Shown here piece by piece: positions 16,190 through 25,453 of a stretch of 64,000 bases of DNA (position 1 is the first letter of the stretch; the number at the start of each line of letters is the position of its first letter). A program made the position numbers and the translations under genes. This DNA comes from Saprospiraceae bacterium (lineage in GTDB: Bacteria > Bacteroidota > Bacteroidia > Chitinophagales > Saprospiraceae). The notes below the pieces were generated by a model. That model searched no databases. It saw only the letters and a program-made list of their open reading frames with translations, and was not told where the DNA came from. The stretch is from the NCBI GenBank assembly GCA_019187365.1, contig JABARE010000001.1, positions 62,001-126,000 on the forward strand, given 5' to 3'.

Positions 16190-16209
16190 ACCGTTATTTT
16201 GTAAACGGT
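16190..16209. promoter_or_regulatory. candidate operator before lrp
   Basis: Inverted repeat ACCGTT (16190-16195), 8-bp A+T spacer, AACGGT (16204-16209), 19 bp before the lrp start codon. Its position over the expected promoter suggests autoregulation by the Lrp protein; this is inference from position and symmetry. Confidence 0.35.
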
Positions 16210-16227
16210 TCAAACTTTTATTTTATT

Positions 16228-16710
16228 ATGGCAGACAAACTGGATAAAATAGACGTTCGCATTCTCAACTTCCTACAGGAAAATAGCAAGATCACTAACC
16301 TCGAACTGAGCAGAAAGATCGGACTTTCTCCTGCACCAACCCTGGAGAGGGTGAAAAAGCTGGAGCAGATGCACATCATTGAGAGTTATCACGCCAAGAT
16401 CAACCCTCACAAGGTAAACCTCACCATCAGCACTTTTGTGCTGATCAATCTGGCTTGGCACATTCCCGGTGCTATGGACAGCTTTGTCAGCAAGATCAAA
16501 GAGATTGATGAGATCACCAATTGCTATGTGATCACCGGAGATGCAGACATCCTGATGCGCGTTGTATGCAAAGACATACAGGCATATGAAGACCTCCTGT
16601 TCCGCAAGCTTTCGCAGATCAAGGAGGTCGAAAGGCTAAAAACGCTTATGACTCTCTCTGTCGTTAAATCATCTGACAAACTGCCCATTCGCCTGGAGGA
16701 TTTGGACTGA
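16228..16710 (+). CDS. Lrp/AsnC family transcriptional regulator
   Basis: A 160-residue feast/famine regulator. The N-terminal winged helix-turn-helix (LDKIDVRILNFLQENSKITN, then ELSRKIGLSPAPTLERVKKL) occupies about residues 5-50; the C-terminal RAM ligand-binding domain at about 65-145 has the family's GDADILMRV segment (the usual G-x-x-D-x-x-x-x-V). It binds amino acids and forms octamer-like rings that wrap DNA. Its place directly after glutamate dehydrogenase, with dyads in the gap, suggests control of that gene and of itself. Confidence 0.9.
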   Translation: MADKLDKIDVRILNFLQENSKITNLELSRKIGLSPAPTLERVKKLEQMHIIESYHAKINPHKVNLTISTFVLINLAWHIPGAMDSFVSKIKEIDEITNCYVITGDADILMRVVCKDIQAYEDLLFRKLSQIKEVERLKTLMTLSVVKSSDKLPIRLEDLD

Positions 16711-16742
16711 TTGCACGTTCAGTTCTCCTATGCTTTAGTCTG

Positions 16743-17534
16743 ATGGGATTCTCAAGTGGCATGCTCTGGAAAGTCTCCGGAAGGCAATCATCTGAATCCT
16801 ACCTATTTGGAACGCTGCACGTGCGCAGCGACAAGATGGATGCCAGCTTTCCTGCATTGGAGCAGCGGCTATTTCAGTGCGAGCGTTTCGCAGCAGAAAT
16901 TGATGTAGATGCAATTTCCATTACGGATGCCAAGCTGTTTTTTCATATGCCATCGGGGCAGCGCTGGACTGAATGCCTGACGGGTCCCAAATTGCAAAAA
17001 CTGATGAAAAGGGCCGAACGCTCGTTCGGAGTTGACTTGCGTGCTCATGAGCATACATACCCTTTGCTGCTCGCTCACCGGATACTCGCAAAAGGTGCAG
17101 GACTTGACGAACAGGGAGGACTTGATCTCAGGTTGTGGACGGTTGCAAAAGAGAAGGGGCTGGAGTGCTTTGGGCTCGAAGAACTTTCAGAACACTTTGG
17201 CGCCCTCGCACAAATTCCCATACGACGGCAGCTTGACTGGCTGGATGAATTGCTCAGGGAGCCTTCTGTCGCCAGAAAGCGGGTCTTTCGCCTCATTTCG
17301 AAATATGAGGCTGGCGACCTTGCTTATGTTTACCGTTGGAGCAAACGCATGCTGGGACCGGATCGGAAGCACATGCTCTATGAGCGGAATAATATTATGT
17401 TTCAAAAAATCCTTCAAACAATCGATGCCGGTCCCTGTTTCTACACCTGTGGTGCCGCCCACCTTTATGGTGGCTATGGCTTGCTCCGCAAACTGAAACA
17501 TGCCGGTTATCGCCTGACAAACTATGTTATCTGA
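16743..17534 (+). CDS. TraB/GumN family protein
   Basis: A 263-residue member of the TraB/GumN family, related to Tiki proteases. The two family elements are seen: an N-terminal SESYLFGTLHVRSDKM (GTxH motif, about residues 18-33) and a C-terminal ERNNIMFQKIL..FYTCGAAHLYGGYGLLRKLKHAGY with the second conserved His. These residues form the putative metal site of the Tiki-like hydrolases. No signal peptide is evident from this start, although family members are often exported. It follows lrp by 32 bp and overlaps the candidate upstream start of the next receptor gene. Confidence 0.82.
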   Translation: MGFSSGMLWKVSGRQSSESYLFGTLHVRSDKMDASFPALEQRLFQCERFAAEIDVDAISITDAKLFFHMPSGQRWTECLTGPKLQKLMKRAERSFGVDLRAHEHTYPLLLAHRILAKGAGLDEQGGLDLRLWTVAKEKGLECFGLEELSEHFGALAQIPIRRQLDWLDELLREPSVARKRVFRLISKYEAGDLAYVYRWSKRMLGPDRKHMLYERNNIMFQKILQTIDAGPCFYTCGAAHLYGGYGLLRKLKHAGYRLTNYVI

Positions 17535-17535
17535 C

Positions 17536-19920
17536 ATGAAGATCCCCAATGCCCGTCTCCAGCATTTTGTTTTGATTGTGGTCATGCTCATTGCCCTGAG
17601 CAAGGCAGGCAAAGCACAGGCGCTTGAAAATTACACCCTGAGCGGCTACGTCAGGGAGTTTGGTACCGCAGAGACCATGATTGGGGTAAATATCTTTTTG
17701 CGCGATAAACCGCAAGTGGGAACCGTCAGCAATCTCTACGGATTTTATTCCATTACCTTGCCCAAAGGCCGGTATGACATCGTATTCTCTTACGTCGGTT
17801 ATGCACCGGTCGTCCTGGAACTCAATTTGGAAAGACATACGGTTAAGGACATATCCCTCTCTGAGGGCATTGAAATGCAGGAAGTCGTAGTTTCCGCAGA
17901 AAACGTCAGGAGGAATGTCGAAGATGCTGAGATGGGTACCATAGACATGAAGATGGAAACCGTAAAAAAATTGCCTGCCCTTTTCGGAGAGGTGGATCTC
18001 CTCAAGTCGCTTCAGTTGTTACCTGGAATTTCGTCGGCTGCGGAAGGAACTGCCGGTATTTACGTCCGCGGCGGAGGTCCTGATCAGAACCTCGTATTGC
18101 TCGACGAAGCCATCGTTTACAATACCGGACATCTCTTTGGGTTTTTCAGTGTCTTCAATTCAGATGCCATCAAAAACACCACACTGATCAAAGGAAGCAT
18201 ACCAGCCCAGTATGGAGGCCGCATTTCTTCGGTCATTGATGTGCAAATGAAAGAAGGTAACGACCAGGATTACGTGATAGAAGGTGGGGTGGGTCTCATT
18301 TCCAGCAGGCTTACCGCCCAGGGGCCCCTTTCACAAGGGAAAAGCACGTTCATCCTCTCCGGCCGGCGCACCTATGCACTCGACCTTGCGAGACCTTTTA
18401 TCAATAAAACCAAATTCGAAGGAACCAACTACTACTTTTACGATCTCAATGCGAAGGTCAATTACCGGTTCAGTCCGCGAAACCGCCTTTTTCTTAGCGG
18501 GTATTTCGGACGCGATGTATTCCGTTTTCAGAATGTCGAACGCGACTTTTTACTTGAGCTTCCTTACGGCAATGCTACAGGTACCGTAAGATGGAATCAC
18601 CTGTGGAGCGATAAATTGTTTTCCAACGTATCGCTGATCACCAACAACTACGATTTCAGATTGTCGGGAGGGCAGGAAACCTTTCGATTTAATGTAAATT
18701 CCGGCGTCCGCAACTTCTCGTTGAAGACGGACGTTGACTATTACCCGAGTCCTAAACATCAGTTGAAATTCGGCACGCGTTACACCTTTCACAAACTGAC
18801 CCCGAATGTCGTAAACGCAACCAACGGAGAGATCGATTTCTCTACGGACTTCAAGCCCAAATACGGTCATGAACTTGAGCTGTATGCTGCAGATGAGTGG
18901 TCTCTACCTTCCGGGATCAAACTCAATCTGGGAATGCGGATGTCAGCATTTGCCCATGTTGGACCATACTACTCAACCATACAATTTAAAAATTTTGAAT
19001 CAGGAGAATGGGTAAAGACCTACGTTCACCCTGAACCTCGAGTGTTGATGACCTGGCCCGTCGACAGGCAATCTTCTGTAAAGGCTGGGATCGCGAGAAC
19101 GACGCAATACATTCATTTGGTGAGCAATTCCGGCAGCACCCTTCCGGCAGATGTATGGGTGCCAAGTACGGAACGCGTGAAACCCCAGTTGGGAACACAG
19201 TATGCCGTCGGTTACTTCCGCAATTTTTTCGACAATGCACTGGAGACCTCGGTGGAGGTGTATTACCGCACGATGGACAATCAACTCGACTACCGCGAAA
19301 GTTACGTGGAAAATTTCAGCGCCGACATCGAAACGGAATTTGTTTCGGGAAAGGGCAGGGCATATGGGATGGAATTGTTTCTTCGCAAAAATAATGGGCC
19401 CATTACGGGGTGGCTGGGCTATTCACTTACCCGAACGGAACGTTGGTTTCCTGAAATTGAGAATGGCCGGGTATATCCCGCCGTTTATGACAGGCCGCAC
19501 GACCTCTCGCTGGTCGTCAATTGGTCATTTTCAAAAAATTGGGACCTGTCTGCGAGTTTTATCTACGCAACGGGTAAAGCCTATACTCCGGTCAAAAGCC
19601 TGTTTTTTATTGAGGGGAAAGCAACCGTAGAATATGCTCAGCGCAACAGCGACCGGCTCAAAGACTACCATCGGATGGATCTGTCACTGGTTTACGAGAA
19701 GAAGTCCAAGTTGAATAAACCTTTCCATTCGAGCTGGGCGTTCAGCATATACAACGTATACAACCGGAAGAATCCTTTTTTCTCCTATTTTGATTTTTCT
19801 TCCAACGTACTTTCAGGCTCGGTATCGGCCAAGGCATACGAGGTCACCATTTTTACCATCATCCCTTCTGTTACCTGGAATTTTTACTGGAACATCAGCA
19901 AAAAACAATATGCAGAATAA
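17536..19920 (+). CDS. TonB-dependent receptor (carboxypeptidase-regulatory-like N-domain)
   Basis: A 794-residue outer-membrane receptor. After a signal peptide comes a carboxypeptidase-regulatory-like domain (YTLSGYVREFGTAETMIGV...VGTVSNLYGFYSITLPKGRY, about residues 30-115), then a plug with DLLKSLQLLPGISSAAEGTAGIYVRGGGPDQNLVLLDE, and a 22-strand-type barrel ending in aromatic-rich strands. The ATG at 17536 starts just after the TraB stop. It overlaps the start of the DUF4249 lipoprotein gene, its usual partner in Bacteroidota. The plug form with 'YVRGGGPDQN' is typical of receptors paired with DUF4249; the substrate is unknown. Confidence 0.9.
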   Translation: MKIPNARLQHFVLIVVMLIALSKAGKAQALENYTLSGYVREFGTAETMIGVNIFLRDKPQVGTVSNLYGFYSITLPKGRYDIVFSYVGYAPVVLELNLERHTVKDISLSEGIEMQEVVVSAENVRRNVEDAEMGTIDMKMETVKKLPALFGEVDLLKSLQLLPGISSAAEGTAGIYVRGGGPDQNLVLLDEAIVYNTGHLFGFFSVFNSDAIKNTTLIKGSIPAQYGGRISSVIDVQMKEGNDQDYVIEGGVGLISSRLTAQGPLSQGKSTFILSGRRTYALDLARPFINKTKFEGTNYYFYDLNAKVNYRFSPRNRLFLSGYFGRDVFRFQNVERDFLLELPYGNATGTVRWNHLWSDKLFSNVSLITNNYDFRLSGGQETFRFNVNSGVRNFSLKTDVDYYPSPKHQLKFGTRYTFHKLTPNVVNATNGEIDFSTDFKPKYGHELELYAADEWSLPSGIKLNLGMRMSAFAHVGPYYSTIQFKNFESGEWVKTYVHPEPRVLMTWPVDRQSSVKAGIARTTQYIHLVSNSGSTLPADVWVPSTERVKPQLGTQYAVGYFRNFFDNALETSVEVYYRTMDNQLDYRESYVENFSADIETEFVSGKGRAYGMELFLRKNNGPITGWLGYSLTRTERWFPEIENGRVYPAVYDRPHDLSLVVNWSFSKNWDLSASFIYATGKAYTPVKSLFFIEGKATVEYAQRNSDRLKDYHRMDLSLVYEKKSKLNKPFHSSWAFSIYNVYNRKNPFFSYFDFSSNVLSGSVSAKAYEVTIFTIIPSVTWNFYWNISKKQYAE

Positions 19921-20845
19921 TCAGGTCAAGATATTGTTGCTGGCAGCTGCCGGCATTTTCTCCTCCTGTGAGGAGGAAGTATCTCCGGGAAGCCGTTTTT
20001 ACGAAAGGCAACTCGTAGTGGAGTGTTATCTGGAAGCAGGAAATGAATCGCTGCCTCCATATTGCATTCTCACCAACTCGCTGGCTTTTGACAGTCTCCA
20101 GAGTGAGGATCTCGTTTCGAGCTTGTACGTTCGAGGAGCAGAAGTTATCGTGTCAGATGGGACCCGAAACGTTTCGCTGCAAGAGTTTTGTCTGAACGAC
20201 TTGCAGGAACCTTTCCGCTCGGAGATTTTGTCACAACTGGGCTACAACCCGGATAGTGTGCAGGTGGATTTTTGTGCTTACATCGACATCTCCAGGGAAC
20301 TCGATCTGGCAGAGGGCAAGTCTTATGCTCTTGAAATCCGAAGCGGTCAAACTGTATATAAGTCTGCTGCCGTCATGCCCGCTTCAAGCCCCATCGACAG
20401 CATTTGGTTTGAAAAACCACCGGGGCGCAATCAAAACGACAGTTTTGCCCAACTCTTCTGCATCATTGAAGACAATCCCCTGGCTGCAGACTACTATCGT
20501 TACTTTACTGCAGGCCAGGGAGAACCCCTGATACCCAACCTGAATTCTGTGACGGACGATGTGTTTTTTAACGGGAAGAGCTTCGAGTTTTCCCTGGCCA
20601 AGGCCCGCGATCCCGATGAAGAGTTTGGCGACAACACAGGCTTATACCGCAGGGGTGATTCAATCCGCATCAAATGGTGCAACCTTCCAAAAGAGCACTA
20701 CGAGTTCTGGAACGCTTTGGAGGCAGGCAGGACCCGGCAGGGGCCTTTTTCGGCATACGTGCGGGTTCCGGGAAATGTTCCCGGAGCGCTCGGCATTTTT
20801 GGCACCCAGCATTGCATACATTACACCGCATACGTTCCAAAGTAA
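19910..20845 (+). CDS. DUF4249 domain lipoprotein
   Basis: A 311-residue lipoprotein: MQNNQVKILLLAAAGIFSSC gives a lipobox with Cys20, followed by the DUF4249 pattern (RQLVVECYLEAGNESLPPYCILTNSLAFDSL, then VRGAEVIVSDG and LAEGKSYALEIRSGQTVYKSAAVMPASSPIDSIWFE). The family is thought to cap or assist the adjacent TonB-dependent receptor on the cell surface. The ATG at 19910 overlaps the receptor stop by 11 bp, indicating coupled translation. Several cysteines in the mature region may form disulfides. Confidence 0.85.
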   Translation: MQNNQVKILLLAAAGIFSSCEEEVSPGSRFYERQLVVECYLEAGNESLPPYCILTNSLAFDSLQSEDLVSSLYVRGAEVIVSDGTRNVSLQEFCLNDLQEPFRSEILSQLGYNPDSVQVDFCAYIDISRELDLAEGKSYALEIRSGQTVYKSAAVMPASSPIDSIWFEKPPGRNQNDSFAQLFCIIEDNPLAADYYRYFTAGQGEPLIPNLNSVTDDVFFNGKSFEFSLAKARDPDEEFGDNTGLYRRGDSIRIKWCNLPKEHYEFWNALEAGRTRQGPFSAYVRVPGNVPGALGIFGTQHCIHYTAYVPK

Positions 20846-20853
20846 TTTTTACT

Positions 20854-21195
20854 ATGTCTGAATCAAAGATTATTTCCCTTCGCGTAGACCTCGACGACGC
20901 ACAGGTGCCTGAAAAATTTGCGTGGCGCGTGGACGAACTCCAGGAAGAGTGGATTGAGGCAAAGGCCTTCATGCTCTCGGTATACGAATCCGGCTCCGGC
21001 GATGTCATGAAAATGGATCTGTGGGCAAAGGAGTTTTTTATTGAGGATATGAATCGACTGGTCTATTTTAGCCTGCAGTCGATTTGTGATGCGTACTTTC
21101 GGGCAACCAGCAATGCCGAACTCTCCAATGAATTCCGCTCATTTGTTGAGCATTTTGGCCGACGTACCGGCTTGGCTGAACCCCCGAATGGGTAG
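20854..21195 (+). CDS. gldC: gliding motility protein GldC
   Basis: A 113-residue cytosolic protein matching GldC in length and motifs: a short beta start (IISLRVDLDDAQVPEKFAWRVDE), the KAFMLSVYES segment, MKMDLWAKEFFIEDMNRL, and a C-terminal helix ending FRSFVEHFGRRTGL. GldC is one of the smaller gliding-associated proteins of Bacteroidota and improves but is not essential for gliding in Flavobacterium. Start at ATG 20854, 8 bp after the lipoprotein stop, in the receptor operon. It agrees with the T9SS cargo found elsewhere in the window. Confidence 0.85.
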   Translation: MSESKIISLRVDLDDAQVPEKFAWRVDELQEEWIEAKAFMLSVYESGSGDVMKMDLWAKEFFIEDMNRLVYFSLQSICDAYFRATSNAELSNEFRSFVEHFGRRTGLAEPPNG

Positions 21196-21241
21196 GGGTT
21201 TGCAAATGTCACAGACAACGGGAAGGGCCCCGAATTGCCTG

Positions 21242-22093
21242 CTAAATCGCAACCCGTTCTGGGTGGGTGTAGATGTTGGCTCTGTCTTTACGCAAAAAGC
21301 CAACCAGCGTCATTCCAAACGTTTCTGCAGTTTCGATGGCCATACTGGAGGCGGCGCCAATGGATGCCAATACGGCACATCCGATCATACACGCTTTGTG
21401 AACCAGTTCAAAACTCGCCCTGCCGCTCACAAGGATTACCTGATTGGATACAGGAACTAACGAACGTTCGTGAGCCATTCCGCACAATTTATCCATGGCA
21501 TTGTGTCGTCCTACATCTTCTGCATGCAACTGGATATTTCCTCCGGTGTCAAACAGAGCACAACCGTGAATTCCTCCGGTCTGCCGGAATGCTTCCTGTG
21601 ATCCCAGCAACTTTTCCGGCAGGGTGTACAGGGTGCTCGCCTGTATCAAAGGCAAGCCCGTGCGGGGCAGATAAATGCACTGGTCGAGCATCCGGTCGAG
21701 GGCGGTTCGCCCACACACGCCGCAGCTTGAGCTGGTGATCAGGTTTCTTTCTACGTGCGAGACATCGGGAATGAGTCCATTGCGGAGATGCACAACCACG
21801 GTTTGTTGCGTTCTGACCGACGCAGTGCAGTCATACCGGAATTCGAGGTGGTCAATATCCCTTTGGGGGTCAGAAAGGATGCCTTCGTTGAAAAGCAGTC
21901 CCCTAACAAGCGCTTCATCCTGTCCGGGAGTGCGCATGGTGATGGCAAGGGTTTTACTCAACACCGTGCCGTTCTGCTGGAAACGCAGTACAATTTCCAG
22001 AGGCTCTTCGACGCAGACCCGATCGCTAACCGGACCGGGATCAGAGCCCGTTCGATGCAAGGTAACCCATTGAAAGTGCAGCTCATCTCCCAT
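21242..22093 (-). CDS. fdhD: FdhD sulfur carrier for formate dehydrogenase
   Basis: A 283-residue FdhD, which moves sulfur from a cysteine desulfurase to the molybdenum cofactor of formate dehydrogenase-type enzymes. The sulfur-relay motif SSSCGVCG gives Cys124 and Cys127, and the C-terminal block HAEDVGRHNAMDKLCG and LVSGRASFELVHKA is the family signature. No formate dehydrogenase gene is in the window; ActB at 54 kb belongs to the same protein superfamily but lacks molybdopterin. Upstream on the same strand are a small conserved protein and formate-THF ligase, so the neighbourhood is one of formate and one-carbon metabolism. Confidence 0.92.
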   Translation of the reverse strand: MGDELHFQWVTLHRTGSDPGPVSDRVCVEEPLEIVLRFQQNGTVLSKTLAITMRTPGQDEALVRGLLFNEGILSDPQRDIDHLEFRYDCTASVRTQQTVVVHLRNGLIPDVSHVERNLITSSSCGVCGRTALDRMLDQCIYLPRTGLPLIQASTLYTLPEKLLGSQEAFRQTGGIHGCALFDTGGNIQLHAEDVGRHNAMDKLCGMAHERSLVPVSNQVILVSGRASFELVHKACMIGCAVLASIGAASSMAIETAETFGMTLVGFLRKDRANIYTHPERVAI

Positions 22094-22156
22094 GCGGCCA
22101 GGGATTCATGAGTACGAGAAATCCTGAATAAGCGCCTCCGAAGGCGGGGGGACACT

Positions 22157-22471
22157 TCATTTGATGTCCTTTTCCAGGCTGATCTGCAATATTTTGCCTG
22201 CACCGCAATCCAGTTGGGCTTTCAGGGCGTTTTGGCCGGTCCGGCACCAGGTTTCGCTGAGTTGATCCGGAACATAGATCCTGAGGTGGTTGCTCAGCAA
22301 ATTGACCGAGAACTCCGTCTGGGCTGTCTGGATCAGCGAAAAGTGCAGTTGACTACGAGATGTTCCTGGCAATGCCTGGCAATCAGACAAGCAACCCTCC
22401 TCGGCGAATCGGGTGATTTCCTCAGCCTGTAAGCGGATCCGGATGTTGTTTGGTGAAAAACAAATTTTCAT
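22157..22471 (-). CDS. small conserved protein beside fdhD (DUF7009-like)
   Basis: A 104-residue cytosolic protein. The pattern MKICFSPNNIRIRLQAEEI near the start, IRIYVPDQL-like and the ending GKILQISLEKDIK resemble a small Bacteroidota family that I remember as DUF7009; this is recollection of pattern, not a search. It lies 63 bp upstream of fdhD on the same strand and 116 bp downstream of formate-THF ligase. The closing LEKDIK suggests a beta-rich fold with short charged tail. No catalytic motif is visible; a role with FdhD is only a guess from position. Confidence 0.6.
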   Translation of the reverse strand: MKICFSPNNIRIRLQAEEITRFAEEGCLSDCQALPGTSRSQLHFSLIQTAQTEFSVNLLSNHLRIYVPDQLSETWCRTGQNALKAQLDCGAGKILQISLEKDIK

Positions 22472-22587
22472 GACAGAGAGGCTAACCGCAGCATCCCCGA
22501 ATCAGGGGCTACGGTAGACGGCAAAAATAAACTCTTTTGAGCGTATGGTTCGCTATGAATGCCGGATGTTCAGGATTCACAAATCGA

Positions 22588-24273
22588 TCAGAACAACCCG
22601 CTGATCTGTCCCTTTGGGTCAATATCGATCTTTTCGGCAGCGGGCTCGTCTGGCAGCCCGGGCATTCGCATCATTTCCCCGGTAATCGGAACGATAAATC
22701 CGGCACCGGCAGCAATTTCGATTTGCCGTACGGTAAGTGTGAAATTGCGGGGCCTGCCAATGAGATCGGGGTTGTCAGAAAGGGATTTCTGTGTCTTTGC
22801 AATACAAACTGGCAGGTGATTTAGCTCAAGGGTTTCAATCTTTTTGAGGTCGGCTTTGGCCTCTACCGAATATTCAACTTTGGCTGCCCCATAAATTTTG
22901 GTTGCAATGGCAGCAATTTTTTCAACGGGGGACCAGCTGTTTTCATAGCATGGAACAAAGGGTTTGTTCCAGGATTCCGCCATCCGGATCACCTTTTCTC
23001 CAAGCTCAAGGGCACCCTCTCCGCCACGGGCCCACACCTCTGAAAAGACGGCATCCACACCCAGGGCCTTGCAACGGTCGACTACGGCATGCAATTCCTC
23101 GTCCGTATCGGAAGAAAAACGGTTGACCGCCACAACAGCAGGCAACCCAAACGTCTTTGCGTTTTCCAGGTGTTTTTCCAGGTTTTCGCAACCGCGGTGA
23201 ACGGCCCCGGCGTCGGGAGTTGAGAGTTTTTTCAGCGATACGCCACCGTGGTATTTCAATGCGCGAACCGTAGCCACGATCACAACCGCATTGGGCGAGA
23301 GGTCTGCCGTCCTGCATTTGATGTCGAGGAATTTTTCCGCTCCCAGGTCGAAACCGAACCCCGCTTCGGTAACGACGTATTCCGAGCGGGACATGCCGAG
23401 TTTGGTGGCCACGATGGTGTTGGTTCCCTGAGCGATGTTGGCAAACGGCCCGCCGTGAACGATGGCGGGATTGCCTTCTATGGTCTGGACGAGGTTGGGC
23501 TTGATGGCATCTTTCAGCAACGTGGCCATGGCACCTTCCGCTTTTAGTTCCCTGGCAAATACGGGGCGCTTGTCCCAGGTGAACCCGATAAAGATGTTTC
23601 CCATGCGCTGCTTGAGGTCAACCAGGTCGCGCGAAAGGCATAAAATGGCCATGATCTCCGATGCTGCGGTGATGTCAAATCCGGATTCCCGCGGGATGCC
23701 ATTTCCCGTTCCTCCCAGGCCTATGGTGATCTTTCTCAGCGATCGGTCGTTCATGTCCATCACCCGCTTCCATCCTATGGTGCGGGGGTCTAAGCCCAGG
23801 CCATGTTTTCGGTTTTGGAGGTTGTTGTCGATGAGGGCAGCGAGCAGGTTATGGGCTTTTTCTACAGCAGAAAAGTCGCCGGTAAAATGCAGATTGATGT
23901 CCTCCATGGGCAAAACCTGAGACCAGCCCCCGCCGGTGGCGCCACCTTTTATGCCAAAAACCGGACCCAGGGAGGGTTCCCTTACGACTACGGTGGTGCG
24001 CTTCCCTAGCTTATTCAAGGCTTCTGCAAGACCGATGGAGGTGGTCGTTTTTCCTTCTCCCGCCGGGGTAGGGGAAATGGCGGAAACAAGAACGAGCTTA
24101 CATTTTGCAATCCTGGCTTCGTCGATGAGCGAGATCGGCAACTTAGCTTTGTGCGGACCGTACAGGTACAACTGATCTTCACCCAGATCGAGCTTTTGGG
24201 CTATTTTTGCGATCGGCTGTAGTTTAATTGTCTGGGCTATTTCTATATCCGAGGGAACTTTTGCCTGACCCAT
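22588..24273 (-). CDS. fhs: formate--tetrahydrofolate ligase
   Basis: Fhs makes 10-formyl-tetrahydrofolate from formate, THF and ATP. The 561-residue length matches the family. The ATP site TPAGEGKTT is at residues 69-77, and the start region (SDIEIAQTIKLQPI), EPSLGPVFGIKGGATGGG and LCLSRDLVDLKQRMGNIF are textbook. It diverges from the PD40 lipoprotein with 22 bp between the starts. Followed by the small conserved gene and fdhD. The window shows no methenyl-THF cyclohydrolase (folD). Confidence 0.96.
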   Translation of the reverse strand: MGQAKVPSDIEIAQTIKLQPIAKIAQKLDLGEDQLYLYGPHKAKLPISLIDEARIAKCKLVLVSAISPTPAGEGKTTTSIGLAEALNKLGKRTTVVVREPSLGPVFGIKGGATGGGWSQVLPMEDINLHFTGDFSAVEKAHNLLAALIDNNLQNRKHGLGLDPRTIGWKRVMDMNDRSLRKITIGLGGTGNGIPRESGFDITAASEIMAILCLSRDLVDLKQRMGNIFIGFTWDKRPVFARELKAEGAMATLLKDAIKPNLVQTIEGNPAIVHGGPFANIAQGTNTIVATKLGMSRSEYVVTEAGFGFDLGAEKFLDIKCRTADLSPNAVVIVATVRALKYHGGVSLKKLSTPDAGAVHRGCENLEKHLENAKTFGLPAVVAVNRFSSDTDEELHAVVDRCKALGVDAVFSEVWARGGEGALELGEKVIRMAESWNKPFVPCYENSWSPVEKIAAIATKIYGAAKVEYSVEAKADLKKIETLELNHLPVCIAKTQKSLSDNPDLIGRPRNFTLTVRQIEIAAGAGFIVPITGEMMRMPGLPDEPAAEKIDIDPKGQISGLF

Positions 24274-24295
24274 TTCTTTTTATAAATTTTGATTC

Positions 24296-25417
24296 ATGCG
24301 TACCGCAAAAATGACACCAATTGTATTCCTGATTGCCGCCTGGCTGACGGGCTGCAAAGATAAGCAGGGAACTGGGCCGGAAGTGCCCGGGAAAACTCAG
24401 ACCCAGGATACTACCGGAATGATCCATTATCCGCAGGAGCGTCACCTGCGGAACGTTCGCCAACTCACTTTTGGCGGCAATAATGCCGAAGCCTATTGGA
24501 GCAACAACGGCAAATTCCTCGTTTTTCAGTCTGATAACCCGGCGTGGGGTGTTGAGTGCGACCAGATCTTCTTCTTTAATCCATTTGAAGACGACCTCAA
24601 AAAGGCAATTCCCACCCGGCTTTCGAGGAGGGATGGCCGTACGACCTGCTCCTATTTTATGCCGGGCGACACAATGGTGCTTTATGCTTCTACCCACTCC
24701 GATACCAGCGGATGTCCTCCTGTTCCCGAACGAAGGGTAGGGGGTAAGTACGTTTGGCCAATCTATCCCTCTTACGACATCTACGTCTGCGACCTTAGGG
24801 GCAACCTTCGCATGCAACTCACCAACACAGAAGGCTATGATGCCGAAGCAACCGTTTCCCCAAAGGGTAATCTCATCGTTTACACCGCATTGCGCCAGGG
24901 AGATCTGAACCTCTGGACCATGGACATTCGCGGCAATCACAAAAAGCAGATCACGTTCCTTCCCGGATACGACGGGGGAGCATTCTTTTCGCCTGACGGG
25001 ACATCCATCGTGTTTAGGGCGTCGCGGCCGGGAACTTCCGAAGTGCGTGCACAATATTATGCCCTCCTGGCCGACGGGCTGGTGGAGCCGGGAGAAATGG
25101 AGATCTTCACGTGTAACGTCGATGGGTCCAATTTAAAGCAGGTGACCGCGCTCGGCAAGGCAAATTGGGCACCATTTTACCATCCAACCGGGAAGAAGAT
25201 CATCTTTTCCTCGAACCATGCCAGTGAACGGGGATATCAGTTTAACCTCTACCTCATCAACGCAGATGGCAGCGGACTGGAGCAGGTTAGCTTTGATCCT
25301 GTTTTCGATTCGTTTCCCATGTTTTCACCCGACGGGAAATACCTTGTCTGGTCTTCGAACCGCAACAATGGCGGTACACACGATACCAACCTGTTTATGG
25401 CAGAATGGGTGGATTGA
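24296..25417 (+). CDS. TolB-like PD40 beta-propeller lipoprotein
   Basis: A 373-residue lipoprotein: the signal peptide ends in AWLTGC (Cys20). The mature part is a beta-propeller with at least five PD40/WD40-like blades, each with an aromatic-W/F-SP-G-(K/T) core: AYWSNNGKFLVFQSD, ATVSPKGNLIVYTA, AFFSPDGTSIVFRAS, PFYHPTGKKIIFSSN and PMFSPDGKYLVWSSN. Such propellers resemble TolB and often bind peptides or proteins in the periplasm. No dipeptidyl-peptidase or other catalytic domain follows. It is a single gene divergent from fhs. Confidence 0.8.
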   Translation: MRTAKMTPIVFLIAAWLTGCKDKQGTGPEVPGKTQTQDTTGMIHYPQERHLRNVRQLTFGGNNAEAYWSNNGKFLVFQSDNPAWGVECDQIFFFNPFEDDLKKAIPTRLSRRDGRTTCSYFMPGDTMVLYASTHSDTSGCPPVPERRVGGKYVWPIYPSYDIYVCDLRGNLRMQLTNTEGYDAEATVSPKGNLIVYTALRQGDLNLWTMDIRGNHKKQITFLPGYDGGAFFSPDGTSIVFRASRPGTSEVRAQYYALLADGLVEPGEMEIFTCNVDGSNLKQVTALGKANWAPFYHPTGKKIIFSSNHASERGYQFNLYLINADGSGLEQVSFDPVFDSFPMFSPDGKYLVWSSNRNNGGTHDTNLFMAEWVD

Positions 25418-25453
25418 CGGGCTTAGAAGACCCGATCGACTCTGTGTTTGGAA

